Numbered from the stretch's first letter, positions 47,503 to 59,299 are shown. The stretch: DNA of 64,000 nucleotides from Paralvinella palmiformis (GCA_025642065.1 JAODUP010000570.1:1-64000); one strand, 5' to 3'. Notes: generated from the letters alone by a model not told the origin. Made by a program: numbers and translations.

Positions 47503-47770
47503 ATGGGCAAACAAAATTTAAATCCACAAATTAATTTTCCATTTAATTTTTTAATTCAGAACTATTTCTTCCATGACAATCCTACTTGGAATATAAATTA
47601 CTCTGAGTAGGTATTCCAAGTAGGTACTTGGAGTACCTACTCCATGGTAAAATGTATTAGGCAAAAAAAGAATCAGAAAAAATGGAATTGGGATTGATGA
47701 ATTGGAATTGAATTGATAAATTTGATGTGGAATTAGAATTGACCAAATGGAATTGACCCCATGACTGATA
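47503..47770. repeat. Direct repeat, copy 1 (second at 49125-49300)
   Basis: Shares TTTCTTCCATGACAATCCTA, CTTGGAATATAAA, AGGTA..CAAGTAGGTACT and CTCCATGGTAAAA with 49125-49300, in the same orientation. It ends in GGAATTGA phrase repeats and AATTGACCCCATGA. Confidence 0.75.
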
Positions 47771-48173
47771 CAGACTGATGTTGCAACGTGGCCTGTGTCA
47801 CAATATTTCATTACAAGAAATATTATATTATATGGCACACTGGTGTTTATGATAAGGGTTTCTACATGGATTTTTGAAATCTTTAACCGAGATGTCTTTC
47901 CACTGTAAAACTCCTGAAAAGATCATCCGGTATTTATGTAAAAGTACCTTACATGTACCACTAACTGAAATGTTCATAAAATTTGGATAGACTTCCAAAT
48001 TCATGTGTCTGGGAAAAAGTAATATTTCCGGAGAAAATGCTATTATTAGGTGGGACGTATTGACTAAGTAGAATGTGGGGATTTTTTTGGCATCCGATGT
48101 TGGACAATATCTCCATTGGATTAGTTGTTTTTATAAACTTGTCTGAAGCATTTATTTGGTTGGATTACAGACA

Positions 48174-48290
48174 TGGGGTCAATTTTATTATTTGGGGTAT
48201 ATATTATTTGCTAGTAACAGCACTTTAATAAATATATATTATTATTATTATTCTGGAATTGGAATAGACCAATTCAATTACCTCTGGTGC
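48174..48290. repeat. GGAATTGA-phrase element fragment
   Basis: Begins CATGGGGTCAATTTT and ends with GGAATTGGAATAGACC and CAATTCAATTACC, around a (TTA)n core. Related to the elements at 4115 and 49048. Confidence 0.4.
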
Positions 48291-48349
48291 CACCATGAGG
48301 TTGAATTTCACACTACGGTCTCGGGTTAGAAGTCTAAGAATCAATGTGT

Positions 48350-48425
48350 TGCGCGGACCTCCGTGGTCTAGCGGTAACCTGTTGGACCACAACAGGTCAC
48401 TACCACCGTGTATGAAATTGGGCAT
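48350..48425 (+). mobile_element. tRNA-derived SINE head fragment, family A
   Basis: CGGACCTCCGTGGTCTAGCG and TTGGACCACAACAGGTCACT match the family A head; the box B is mutated and the body is missing. Confidence 0.7.
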
Positions 48426-49047
48426 GCGAATGGATAAAATCAATGATCACGTAGATTATAATTCAATGGGTAATTGCTATTTAATACTGTAACATTGGTA
48501 TCTATGCATGATATCTTGTATTAAAAGTGAACTGTTTTATGTTCTGAATCAGCCATTCATGCAATGTTTACTACACGTAAATGTCAAGGGTACTCTAATG
48601 TAATAACATTTTTTATTTAATAATATGCAATTAATACATATATGATTAGCAAAAATTATGTTTTCCGAACTTGCAAATTGGCCTTTACATCTACATTAAA
48701 AACATCTTTATTAAAATCAATTTACATTCAGATAAAAGTTTAATTTTAAAATCATTTGTTTAATCCATTTGAAACCTATGCTAAAAATCCCCTATGACTC
48801 AACACGAATAATGAATGCTTAGCTGTGTCATTCATCAGGAAACCCCGGTCCACTCAATCATTGGGTTATATCCTTATAAGTATTGTGTTAAATACCAGTC
48901 TCATTCTTCATGTAATATTAAATAAATTGCTGAAAGATTTCCAGTATTTATCATTAGTGAAAATTTGCCATCCCTTATTAACAGTGGGCGCCATAGCTGT
49001 TTCTAACCCAAGACTGCAGTTGGTAACCGATGCAACGCATTTTGCCT

Positions 49048-49306
49048 GGATCGGTCTATTGATGGTCAATTTTGGAATTGATTATTTAAAAAATGGAATT
49101 GATAAATTTGGAATTGAAGTTTCCTACAAAAACATTTAATTCACAAATTAATTTACCATTTAATTTTTTAATTCAGAAATATTTCTTCCATGACAATCCT
49201 ACTTGGAATATAAACTACTTAGAATAGGTATTTCAGGTAGGTACTCAGAGTATCTACTCATGGTAAAAAGTAGTTTGTAAAAAGTGGAATTGGAATAGAC
49301 CGATCC
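49048..49306. mobile_element. Small element with perfect 13-bp terminal inverted repeats
   Basis: GGATCGGTCTATT at 49048-49060 and its exact complement AATAGACCGATCC at 49294-49306 bound 259 bp. The interior begins with GGAATTGATTATTT..GGAATTGATAAATTT phrase repeats and contains the second copy of the direct repeat seen at 47503. Non-autonomous. Confidence 0.65.
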
Positions 49307-49399
49307 CACTATGACTGTGACACCAAGTGGAAATTGACCAAAGCTCAATGTTAGGTTAGAAAACTATGCCTGCATATTTATGATATTAGGAATCTCAGA

Positions 49400-50649
49400 T
49401 TATAAGGGGAATGACCTTTGCACTTTTTTTCAACAACGAAAACAAATGGACATTTTGCTCCATTTGATCTTGGATATTTCATAGACCTAACTGTGTTTAC
49501 TTTGTTGTCTCACAAAGGTAAGAACACTGTTATATTTCCGCCATGTTTACATTCAATATTAAACATGTGCAATGTATCAGCCAGCTCTTTTACATATAGC
49601 TGTATAAACGCGGAGATTGTTAAGCCATGCTCCCATTTCACTTCGCCCAGTGACTCAATTTCTTGTTTTAACAACATCTTCAATGAGATCGTAATTTAGG
49701 GCACTCTTTACTTAAAGCTAACATATACCTGTATATCAAAACATGCTATCTACATGCAGAATCGATTCACATAAATTTAATAAGGAGAAAAGGGGAACAA
49801 TAGGCTTAGCAACCATAGCTAAACAAAAATACATATGCTTCTCCCTCTAACTTGAATGTGTTGCCAAGCATAATTCCTCTCACGTCTCAATTACATCAAT
49901 TTATAATTTCAAAGAAAAACATTTGAGCAACTTCCAAGATCTAATAAAACTTTTGATACCTTGCTTTATGACCGTTTTAGAGGGAAGTGTACCCCCTAAC
50001 CTTTTGTATAGCACTGAAATATGATTAAAAAGAAGTTTGTCAATATAAAAACAACCATTTGTCATCAATGATTCAACTATGGTTTACAGCACTGAGTACT
50101 CTAAAAGGTAACCAGATAACACCAATTTGTAAAAGAATCATGGAATGGAAGGTTCACTTGCCAGGCAACACATTTTCTGGTGATACTTGCTTTCCTTTCT
50201 TTATCTAACAATTGTAGATTGAGATTTACTAATGACATATTCTGAAGTCAAAGAGAGCTAGTGCTCTTCTATGGGAGTTTTTGTCAAAATCCAAGGCCAA
50301 ATTAACTGTTGAAATAAAATATTTAGAACTATTGATACCATTGGTTATTTTCCATCCTCCTGGAACAAGATCTCTTATTTCAGATGAATGTTTCTTAACA
50401 TTGTATTTAATACCAAACAGAGCATGATAATTAATGTTTAATCCAGTATAAGACGAAATACTGAGTTCCTAACTGTTTTATTGGCCTTAATAGTATCAAC
50501 AAATATTATTTAGCGCAATTACCCAGACATTGGTTTCATCCAAACTCCTCCGATATTCCAGTAATTGTTGATATCCCACATTAATGTAGTCTTTTGAAGA
50601 AAGTGGGAATTGTATCTTCAAGAGTATTCTTAGGCAGTTTGCCAGACAT
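49400..50649 (-). pseudogene. Decayed protein-coding sequence, unidentified
   Basis: On the minus strand a chain of coding-like segments runs 5' to 3', broken by stops and frame changes. From an ATG at 50649: MSGKLPKNTLEDTIPTFFKR; then VGYQQLLEYRRSLDETNVWV in another frame; then about 80 open codons near 50480-50234 including SEIRDLVPGGWKITNG and NSHRRALALFDF; later GGTLPSKTVIKQGIKSFIRS and GNTFKLEGEAYVF; and 49692-49400 with EIESLGEVKWEHGLTISAF and AKCPFVFVVEKKCKGHSPYN. The chain of about 1.25 kb without introns suggests a retrocopy or a transposase relic. I do not recognise the family. Confidence 0.5.
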
Positions 50650-50689
50650 AATATTACTGTTCTGGATATAACAACATTAGTGCATAACG

Positions 50690-52010
50690 GGCATACTACA
50701 GGCGTACGACAATGCCAATTCTCGTCGCTTTACATCGTTAGTTACAATTAGAAATTCTTATTGGACACAGCATGTAATATACAGCATGAGATTTAATAAA
50801 ATAAACGGTTGAAATATGTAAACAATAAATTGGAACGTTATGATAAGATCGGACGTAGACGAAAAGCGTGTTCTGAAAATAAAGTGGATAAAAAAGAAAC
50901 TTAATTCTGAGCGACGTGTTTGTAATATCATAAGTGCTATATTTTAAAATACAGTGTTAATTCATAGCAACAGCTTATGATTAACTATGATAGTATGTTA
51001 AAATCAGATTTATATATGATCTGTAGTTCAATTTTAGCTTTTGGGTGACTTTACAGGTAGTATACTTTACAATCCAGTGGCGTACGTTTGGAGGTTCGGA
51101 GATTAAATTTATCAGAGTATAAGAGGAATATCATTTCGTTTTATTTCTGGGAATTCCTGAAAATAAAGTTCCATTTTAAGAACTGTTCTAATGGTTTACG
51201 TACAGATTAAACTGAAGTTCAAATGTGACTGTCAATTAACACGAAGATAAGAACTTTACAACTAAACGGAATCAAAGTTCTATACATATTTGATCCTCCT
51301 TTTCTTAGAAAATAATTCTCATATGTATGAATACTTCACAATAACTGGAGATAAGTGGAAGGCTCGCAGGGAACAGAACGTTCTTTAACATGGGCGGGAT
51401 ATCTGGTGCTTGTTTATAATTCCACTGGCTGTCATTATTAGGATTTTATGTCTTATGTTGAAGCTTGTGGATAAATAACCACACACAAAATAAATAAATT
51501 TAGTAAATGCAAAAGAAGGACAGATACATTATAAATAGTATTAGGGTTAATTATTATATACAATTTTTTACAGTTACTATATGCGATTGTATAGATACTG
51601 ATTATTTACGGCACTTTTTCTCAATCATAAATTGGTCGTGGCATATAATGTAATATAAAGTAAGTTGATTATGCTTCAGTTGGAAGGAAATATTGAGGTT
51701 ATGTGTTACACATGTTAAAGGCAAGAAGGCCTAGCTAACATTCAAGCTGTGATAAGGCGCAAATGCTTAATCCAGAAAATATATTAGTTACCTGTACCTG
51801 GAATTATTCGAATTTCGATGTAAAAATATCATACGAGTTTTACTATTTAATTGTTGTTAAAATATTTCATATCCAGCAAAAGACCCCCGGATATAATGCT
51901 GATAACTATTTTATTATGTTTACACTTGTAGTGCTCAGCGACGTCTTAGTTCGGAAAGATCAAATTAAGACATCATTTTTATCCCAACATAACAATAAAT
52001 CGCGAGTAAT
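50690..52010. other. AT-rich non-coding stretch
   Basis: No supported feature. The ORF starting at 51763 runs into the tRNA-like element at 52018 and is most likely chance. Confidence 0.45.
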
Positions 52011-52017
52011 ATCGCTT

Positions 52018-52240
52018 CATAGCCTCTATGACCTAGTGGGTAAGAATGTGGGACTTTCTTACTTATGGTCATGCTGTCCGGGAGGACGGAGTTCCGAATC
52101 CCGGCCGTGGCATTATAGTAGGAGTGTTTCATCCAACTAGGCACCTGGCAAGGTTTCGTCAACCGAATATGCCAATATATTGTAAATTCAAAATTTACTT
52201 TAGAATCAGTCCCAGTAGTGAAAAGGCAAATTACAGACCA
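52018..52240 (+). mobile_element. tRNA-like SINE, family C
   Basis: TAGCCTCTATGACCTAGTGG resembles a tRNA 5' half and box A; GTTCCGAATCCCGGC is box B-like. A body follows with GTGTTTCATCCAACTAGGCA and CTTCGTCAACC-like text. Only one copy is seen, and no target duplication. Less likely a decayed tRNA gene. Confidence 0.5.
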
Positions 52241-52287
52241 TAGGCATCTCCCTGATTTGAGGTAGTCAAGTCACATAATATATCTGC

Positions 52288-52412
52288 CATTTTGGCCATT
52301 ATTATTATTATTATAACAATCATATTTATTAATCTTATTATTATCATTATCATCATTATTGTTATTATTATTATTATCATTATTTGTATTATAATATTAT
52401 TATTATTAAAGT
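52288..52412. repeat. (ATT)n/(ATC)n imperfect trinucleotide repeat
   Basis: About 120 bp of interrupted ATT and ATC units. Confidence 0.9.
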
Positions 52413-52919
52413 TATCATTTATTTTAATGATGTTACCTTTGGAGTCAGAATAGTGTTTAGTTTCATTGCGTGTAAATGAATAAGGGATATTCTTTTATGA
52501 TTATTCACTCGTTAAATACCTTTTAGAGTTGATTTTGTAATAGATATTTATTCCAAAGGACTGGTGAGACATTACACATGTCTCAGCAAGAAAAGTCGCC
52601 ACTCTGGATTCAGTCCCCTGAAGAAACGTCCAGAGTTTGAATTCACAGTTCGAGATTCTCTGTGCCTGTGCCTTATCATACACAGCTAAAACACAATAAA
52701 GCTGAGGTCAGCATCCGTGGTGTCGAAATGTTTTATATACAGGTTTCTTTTGGACCACAGAAAATTAATGTTGAATATAAACTGCGGTGGCAAAGTAGTT
52801 ATCATATGTATGTAGTAAGTCGCCATTTAAACACACGCACGTGTTGGTTACTGCGAGCTGTGGTGTCAAATGGTATATTTTACGTACTTCTGTTTTTGTA
52901 CGTAGCCTCCATGTAGCCG

Positions 52920-53096
52920 CTTTCCTGTGGGCGTGACATATTTGTCGCGTACGAAAAGCGAATTACCTGGTCCCCACAGTCTAATGAGTAGCCTAGACAC
53001 ATACATATAGGTATACACACACATGTATCGATAAGTGGAGACATAGAACATTTTATATTTAGATTGATTTATGTATAGTTGTATTTAGATTTATTG

Positions 53097-53145
<49 letters not shown>

Positions 53146-54255
53146 CTGAGTAAATGGTACTAGTGATTTATATAGAGAACGAGTTATTAAATAAAAACAT
53201 CTACTTAGATAACATTTAAATAGAAAAGGCGACATTCTACTACAATATTATATCAATGGGCTCTTAGTTATATATGTTTTTAATTTATCGTGAATGTCGT
53301 CATTAACATCATGAAATACGAATATTATACCTTGGCATTGCTAATAGTAAATATTTAAACCATTCAAATTTAACTCGTATCTAAATTTTGACCATCTCAG
53401 TGGTCACATCTGCCAAGCGACTCAACGATCAGCAATGAGCAGTTAATACTCATTCAGTACCCCATTTCCTTTGAACGGATAACACTTTATTTCAATTCAA
53501 ATTTTCATATTTTGTTCAATTCATATCGTTTATTTCAACATTCAAAGTACAGTATTTTAATAAAAGCAAACGCTTATAGAATGTTGAAAAGGAGGATGCT
53601 TGAAGCATTGCTTATATAATGCATCCACCCTTAACATAATAGTAAGAACATGCATGACAAATTAAATAATAAAAAAAAACATTATATAAAAAAAATCGTT
53701 TTAAGTTCTTTAAATCGATATTAACCTCACGAAGTATGATAAGTAGTTTGAAATTAACTAATTATTTTTGTTTACATGAAAATAATTCTGTTTTGTAACA
53801 ATTTGGTATACTTTATTATATGTGACATTGTTTAAGAATTTGATCAGATTGAATCGATCGCACCCTTTCTATTTGACACCATTATACAAAGGAAAGGCTC
53901 CATGATTCGATCACGTGTTTGAAGTTATTTGAACCAAAAGCAACAAAATTTAATTAAGTTCATGATAATTAATTGACCATATGCAGTTAATCGTAGGTTC
54001 CGAATCATCTCGCTAATTACGGTACGTTTCTTTTACGATAATGGCAGAATGTTTACTTGATATCTGGCCAAAGAGTTCACGCACATAGACCATTTACCTT
54101 ATTTTTATTTCCGCTAAAATACCCAAATGATTGGGAAGCTAATTACGTCTTTGGTGGCCATTCATTATCTCTTAATATAGATGATGCAATCAGGTAGTAT
54201 GATGGGGTATAGCTTAGCAAACTTATACGGAACAATTGTCCAGTTAATTACTCTA
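52920..54255. other. AT-rich non-coding stretch with (TA)n at 53099-53141
   Basis: No supported gene. The microsatellite is about 21 units. Confidence 0.5.
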
Positions 54256-54259
54256 ACTG

Positions 54260-54449
54260 ATGATGATGGTCATTGATGTTTTACGGCCACTTTTGTGCAC
54301 ATGGTAGGCTAAATGAGCCTAGCGACCTCCAAAGATAATGAATCGAAGTCGAAGATGAAACACCCTTCAGATATGCCCACGTCGAGATTCGAACTCAGAT
54401 GGTAGTCATCTGGAGTCCAACTCGCCATCAACGTGACCAAGGGGCGCCC
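54260..54449 (-). mobile_element. tRNA-derived SINE, family A, near full length
   Basis: Inverted copy from GATGTTTTACGGCCACTTTT through GATGAAACACCCTTCAG to the head, ending GGGGCGCCC. Several head positions are mutated, so it is older than the 7144 copy. No clean target duplication found. Confidence 0.82.
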
Positions 54450-54755
54450 TAGATGAGGCTTGTAAATGTGATAAAATGCTAGCATGTCGCATTAATGTTA
54501 GGCAAAACTAAATACTTGAAAACCTTAATTATAGTAGTGGTACTGCAATAATGTAATCCATTATGAATGTTCCATTAATCCATTACTTGTGAATTAAAAT
54601 TCTAAATTACTCGGTTTAAAATTTGTGATGTAAGGACTTTTTGGTTAATACCCATACGTATAAATATTTTAATTCATACAAAATGACTCGGATGCTTTTT
54701 ATGCCAACATTTAGCGTTATAGGAAGGCTCGTTATAGTAAGGGCACTTAATTAAA

Positions 54756-54802
<47 letters not shown>

Positions 54803-56225
54803 TTATTCTATAATATCACCACATAATTCATTCCAGAATTTAATTTACAAATATTAATGCCTTTTGTATCCCCCTGTTTATATTTTTGACATATATTAAG
54901 ACCCGAAAATCTGCATTTATCAACTGTACCAAACAGTTTTAATGCGATATATATCTTATGTGTATCTACATTATAATACAACTACGTTAAAGATGAGAAA
55001 TGTACTGATGCATAAAAGATTTCATTGGCGACAAAGAAGCACCATGTGTTATATTGTACCAAATATGAGCGAATAGTTACTACGTGTTATATAATATTTA
55101 ATAGTTTTGATTATTAGAGAGTTATTTCAGGATTTTGACACGAACATCACCGTAAATCCAATATAAAATTCTGATCATCTTTAAATTAGTTATATTAAAT
55201 CCCCTGTTTCCACAGAGAATGCTAAACTCAGTCAATTTGTGCTTTAAATGAACGATGTAGAAAATTTCAACCTTAATATATGTGCACTTGTATTCAATTT
55301 CTTTGAATCATGTATTCGTTATTTGGAAGGGATCACTGTCTATATTAAACTTTATAATATATTTGAACTGAATTATATGAAATCTGTGTTTTGTAATGAT
55401 CTAAACTAAAATGCGGTTTTGCATTTTAATTATGATAGTTGGCAACTTAAATTTATTTTCATTTATTTAAGCCAACTAGACGTGAATGTGTTGTAAATTT
55501 CCTACAAAATATTGGATTTGTATTTAATGTTTGTGTGTGTGTGTGTATATATTCATGTGCTTCTCTGTCTGCCCACTGTTATCTTTTAATCGATCGAAAC
55601 ATAGTTTTCTATTTGAGAATGTTTATATTCTGTTTTCAAGAGGGTTGGATTTCAGAGTGCGTTGTCGGAATAATATCACGTAAATGTTAAATGCATATCA
55701 AATTTTAAACAGATCTATGTTTCAGAAAGCAACAGGAATGAAGACGCAACGTACAAATAGTCAGACAGACCCGGAGAAGGACAAGCAAATAAGAAATCAG
55801 GTCTAAATGAGACAGACAAAGAACGTTAATTACATGCATTAATATATGAAACGATATGGACATATACCAAATTCACCACGGCGGTAGTTTTAGTTGACGT
55901 ATCAATTAAATAAATTTATTAATCAACTATGTAATATTATTCAATTTTATTATGAATGGATAAACCGCACGCTACCATTAATTTAAGGGATCTCATCGTG
56001 TAGTCGATACTTAGCTATCAGGAGTATCTTCTTAAGTACTTAATACCACCATCCTGCTTAATACGTATCCGACTAGTCAGTGGACTATAACTTCTCTCCC
56101 GCCATCCAGAATAACAGTAAACAACTTCCACAACCTAAGTTATCGGAACAAATAAAATGAAACATCAACATTATAAATTCTTGTATATTGAAATTACCAC
56201 GCATATAGTTATTTCGTCTCTATGT
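54450..56225. other. AT-rich non-coding stretch with (TA)n at 54759-54799
   Basis: No supported gene. A short frame near 55730-55805 (MKTQRTNSQTDPEKDKQIR) sits after a TTTCAG but has no good donor. Confidence 0.45.
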
Positions 56226-56229
56226 ATAT

Positions 56230-56293
56230 ACTACTACAACTACTACTACCACTACTGCTACCTACCACTACTACTACACTACTACTACTACCA
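56230..56293. repeat. (ACT)n trinucleotide repeat
   Basis: Interrupted (CTA/ACT)n. Confidence 0.9.
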
Positions 56294-56527
56294 TTGAAGT
56301 TTTGCGTATCCTTAGATGTGATGTTATCAAGAAGAGAGTTGTAGTAAACAAGCCTACTAGTAATACAAAAAAGAAATATTAACCAAAACTTGAAATGTTT
56401 GCACTAAGTATTTATCTTGAGTTTGGATAGATATTCTAACAGAATGTTAGCACAATTGATTAAAAAATAAAATGGTAGAATAAAAGCTATATAGTATTGA
56501 TATGGAAAGGATTTCTTATTATTCCAT

Positions 56528-56660
56528 ATTTGATGGATTAATGCCGCTTTATGCATAATGTAGGCTAAATAGAGCAAGCGACTTCCAAATGTACTGAGGC
56601 GAAGTCAAAGAAGAAACACCCTTCCGAAATACGATATTTGAAGTCATATTGTGTAGACCT
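56528..56660 (-). mobile_element. tRNA-derived SINE, family A, strongly diverged
   Basis: Inverted remnant with GTAGGCTAAATAGAGCAAGC, GACTTCCAAATGTACTGAGG and GAAGTCAAAGAAGAAACACC. The head is barely recognisable. Confidence 0.6.
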
Positions 56661-56977
56661 GTGGCAAGCAGCTACTAGTTAGATAATGGAGGTGCCCACT
56701 TGAGAGAGAGACAGAGATGAGGAGGGGGGAGGGAAAAGGGGTATAGATCGGGGTGGGGTACGGTGTGTTATGATAATTATACTACCAGACACACACACCC
56801 CGATGATCTAAATGTAACAGACATATATTAATATAAAGTCTGCCTATAGTCGATTTTTCCTTCAGGAGATGATATTCTCTTATTTGATTTAGTGACACGT
56901 TTATAAGGAATTCTGGCATTATTTATGTCACTGAAGATGTTAGACGAGCCATAATCTATTGATATATTGATGAGTTA

Positions 56978-56984
<7 letters not shown>

Positions 56985-57042
<58 letters not shown>

Positions 57043-57136
57043 GTACATATATATATATATATATATATATACATACATACGTGTATAAGCGTGCCCTAAT
57101 ATGTGTGTGTGTGCGTGCGTGCGCGCGCGCGTGTGT
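56985..57136. repeat. (CT)n(TA)n...(GT)n(GC)n compound repeat
   Basis: CT block, several TA blocks interrupted by TTTATATTTATATG, then GT and GCGC units. ORFs over it on both strands are artefacts. Confidence 0.92.
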
Positions 57137-57209
57137 TATATGCCTTATGACATGGCATTCTTTTCGCTCGTGATATGTAATAATACCACCAGATTGCTCC
57201 ACAAGATTT

Positions 57210-57620
57210 ATGTTAACTGCTGAGATTTATGGCGTCATATTAGCATTAGCCGTCTTAACAGATGCAAATTATATTAACTTTTTAACTGATGAGTATATTA
57301 TTGTCTTAAAACGACCACATCAACACCTTCTTCAATGGTCAGATGAAGACAACATAATCATAAGATACTTAGGTCTAGTTTTCGCCCTGCCCATAACGAT
57401 TTATCAACATGGTCGCATGTATATAGAAGGTCGTTACGAGAACGATGTTTCTCTATATAACATTCAAAGGTTAATCCACTTGATAAAACAGACTTATATG
57501 GAAGGAAGGTTAATTTCTTCTTACCTCCAAGAGGGATGTCTTATTGGCTATCTATTCAAGTTAATCCGTATGATAAAGGTAATTTACTCCTCCAGAAAGC
57601 TGAGGCAAATAGCAACATAA
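57210..57620 (+). CDS. Unidentified ORF, 136 codons
   Basis: The longest ATG-initiated ORF outside the LINE. The N terminus is hydrophobic (IYGVILALAVLTDA), and could be a signal peptide or anchor. Later parts are mixed (QWSDEDNIIIRYLGL, YQHGRMYIEGRYENDVSLYN), and the end is basic. I recognise no family. A donor-like AAG|GTAATT lies at about 57578 in frame, so it could also be an exon. In DNA this AT-rich 136 open codons are unlikely for any given start but could arise once by chance in the window. Confidence 0.3.
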   Translation: MLTAEIYGVILALAVLTDANYINFLTDEYIIVLKRPHQHLLQWSDEDNIIIRYLGLVFALPITIYQHGRMYIEGRYENDVSLYNIQRLIHLIKQTYMEGRLISSYLQEGCLIGYLFKLIRMIKVIYSSRKLRQIAT

Positions 57621-57803
57621 TTCTTGCTTAGTTACTGATAACGCCGGGCCACATCAGTCCACAGCAAGTCTATAAAGATAATGCGGGAAGAATATTTAGC
57701 CGCTATAAAGCCATTCTGTTTGATAATATATCAGTAAATAAAATCCATCAGTCATCTTTCATTGACGTATTTGTTTGCTTCTGGCGTTATGTTAATTGAA
57801 CAT

Positions 57804-57990
57804 TAAAACTTCTTTGATACGAAGTGTGTAAAGGATGAGGCTCCAAATAATATAACGTAATGTGGAATTCCTTTCGAGGTAAAATCGTGAAGGCCCCGAT
57901 TAACGTCATATCTCACTAAGAATGGATTTCCTCTATCTGCACTTGGTGCGGTTGTTGTTACAACAGAAAGGCAGTATTCTGATTGGTAAC
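57804..57990 (-). CDS. Coding-like island, possible terminal exon of an unidentified gene
   Basis: A minus frame ending in TAA reads, in pieces, CLSVVTTTAPSADRGNPFLV, RYDVNRGLHDFTSKGIPHYV and ILFGASSFTHFVSKKF. Composition and G+C differ from the flanks. An acceptor in phase with the island at 58621 can be found inside it (ACCAAG|T), but it is weak. No domain recognised. Confidence 0.3.
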
Positions 57991-58620
57991 ACATGTTTAA
58001 TGGATTATTTTCAGTTGGTAATTTAGTTAAAAATAACAACCAACGTAGACGTATACGGATAATAATGGACAATTATAAGGGAATACCATTAATTCGGTTA
58101 AAGTGCCCATAACCAAATGTGGTTTACTTTTGAAAAACCGAGACCAATCGATTTGAGAATATTAATGTCTTAAAAGTAATATTTATTATTACAAGTAGAT
58201 TGCCTTAATCACTGAGAAACAATATTGTCTTTGTTGATATATGGAAATAAATCCATTATAAATCACATTCATCACACATTGTTTCAATCATCGATGATCA
58301 AGAATGAGCAATACGTAATATTTAGAAGAAAGCAGTCATTGCTACTAACTTTGATTGTAAGTTGACAGCACACTACTGCTTCATAGAGTTGGAGCTACGT
58401 ACTATTTGCGACTTTATTATTCAACGTGTAAAGCCAATGAAGAAGGCTTTTAGTTACCTGGAATTAAAATTTAAAAAAAAGATTGGTCTATTCATAAAAA
58501 AAAACTTCATATAACAAATGTGTAAAAATAAAATAAGATTAGAGCTTTTCCAATGAATATGCGCATACGGCATAATTATTGTGATCTACGATCATAATTT
58601 GACTGCTCACGTGAATTCAC

Positions 58621-58862
58621 CTTGATGAACCAAACCCTTTTTCTTCTTCTGGTACGAAACCTTCGAATAATTTTGATATCCCCGAGAAGATCTTGTCATA
58701 TGAATTCAGCACCAAATCATATTCCTGGAGGGAGATGTCATCGAATGCTCCCTGCCGACAACTGAGAGTATTTCTAAACAAGAATGATTCATTGAAGTCA
58801 TATTCCCATTGCGCCTGCGTTAATGAACACGTAATGGTATTTGAGGAAAGTCTACATTGGAA
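58621..58862 (-). CDS. Candidate exon of an unidentified minus-strand gene
   Basis: About 80 codons are open on the minus strand without an ATG. The text includes NTITCSLTQAQWEYDFNESF, LFRNTLSCRQGAFDDISLQE, YDLVLNSYDKIFSGISKLFE and GFVPEEEKGFGSS. G+C is clearly above the flanks. The donor is CAAG|GTGAAT at 58620. Two acceptors are possible: TGTAG near 58846 (phase 2) or AACGCAG at 58815 (phase 0), the latter giving 194 bp. Two cysteines and an N-x-S sequon suggest an extracellular or lumenal segment, which is inference. I do not recognise the family; partner exons are not established. Confidence 0.4.
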
Positions 58863-59041
58863 GCATTAAAAATATTTATAGACCTAAGTTAGAGATGGAA
58901 CATGTTTTGTGTCGTGGCTGTGATACGTTTTATCTCGATAACGTTATCAAATTAGTTAAATTATTATGCTGTCCTGTTAGGATTTTACCTATAGAATTGG
59001 TTTGAACATCTTCTTTCATTAAGGGAAGTTTGTTAAATCGA

Positions 59042-59195
59042 CGTTATTATTATTATTATTATTGTTATTATTTTTATTATTATTATCACCTTCATCATCA
59101 TAATAAAACTCTCTCTCTCTCTCTCTTATATATATATATATATATATATATATCCCCCTCCCTCCCTCCCCGTCTCTCTCTCTCTCTCTCTCTCT

Positions 59196-59236
<41 letters not shown>
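59042..59236. repeat. (TTA)n plus duplicated (CT)n(TA)n compound repeat
   Basis: TTA block at 59042-59096, then CT(TA) at 59109-59152, a C/T-rich spacer, and a second CT(TA) at 59173-59236. The doubled arrangement suggests duplication by slippage or unequal exchange. Confidence 0.95.
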
Positions 59237-59242
<6 letters not shown>

Positions 59243-59299
59243 TTATATCTGAAATGCGTATCACTAGGATATATCAATTATAACGGTATGTAATGTAGG

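Noticed and set aside
49022..49035. RFX X-box (GTAACC-GA-TGCAAC) as a CFAP70 promoter element
   Set aside because: One consensus position mismatches and it lies 7.5 kb upstream of the ATG beside an element end, so chance is likely.
51763..52140. 125-codon plus ORF
   Set aside because: Its second half is the tRNA-like SINE at 52018 and the first half has no coding signature.
55730..55805. Short plus-strand exon after TTTCAG
   Set aside because: About 25 codons with a weak donor (ATCAG|GTCTAA) and no partner exon.
56967..57202. ORFs on both strands
   Set aside because: Products are dipeptide repeats (LS, YI, RE) from CT, TA and GT tracts.
59019..59293. ORFs on both strands
   Set aside because: Same artefact of (TTA)n, (CT)n and (TA)n tracts.
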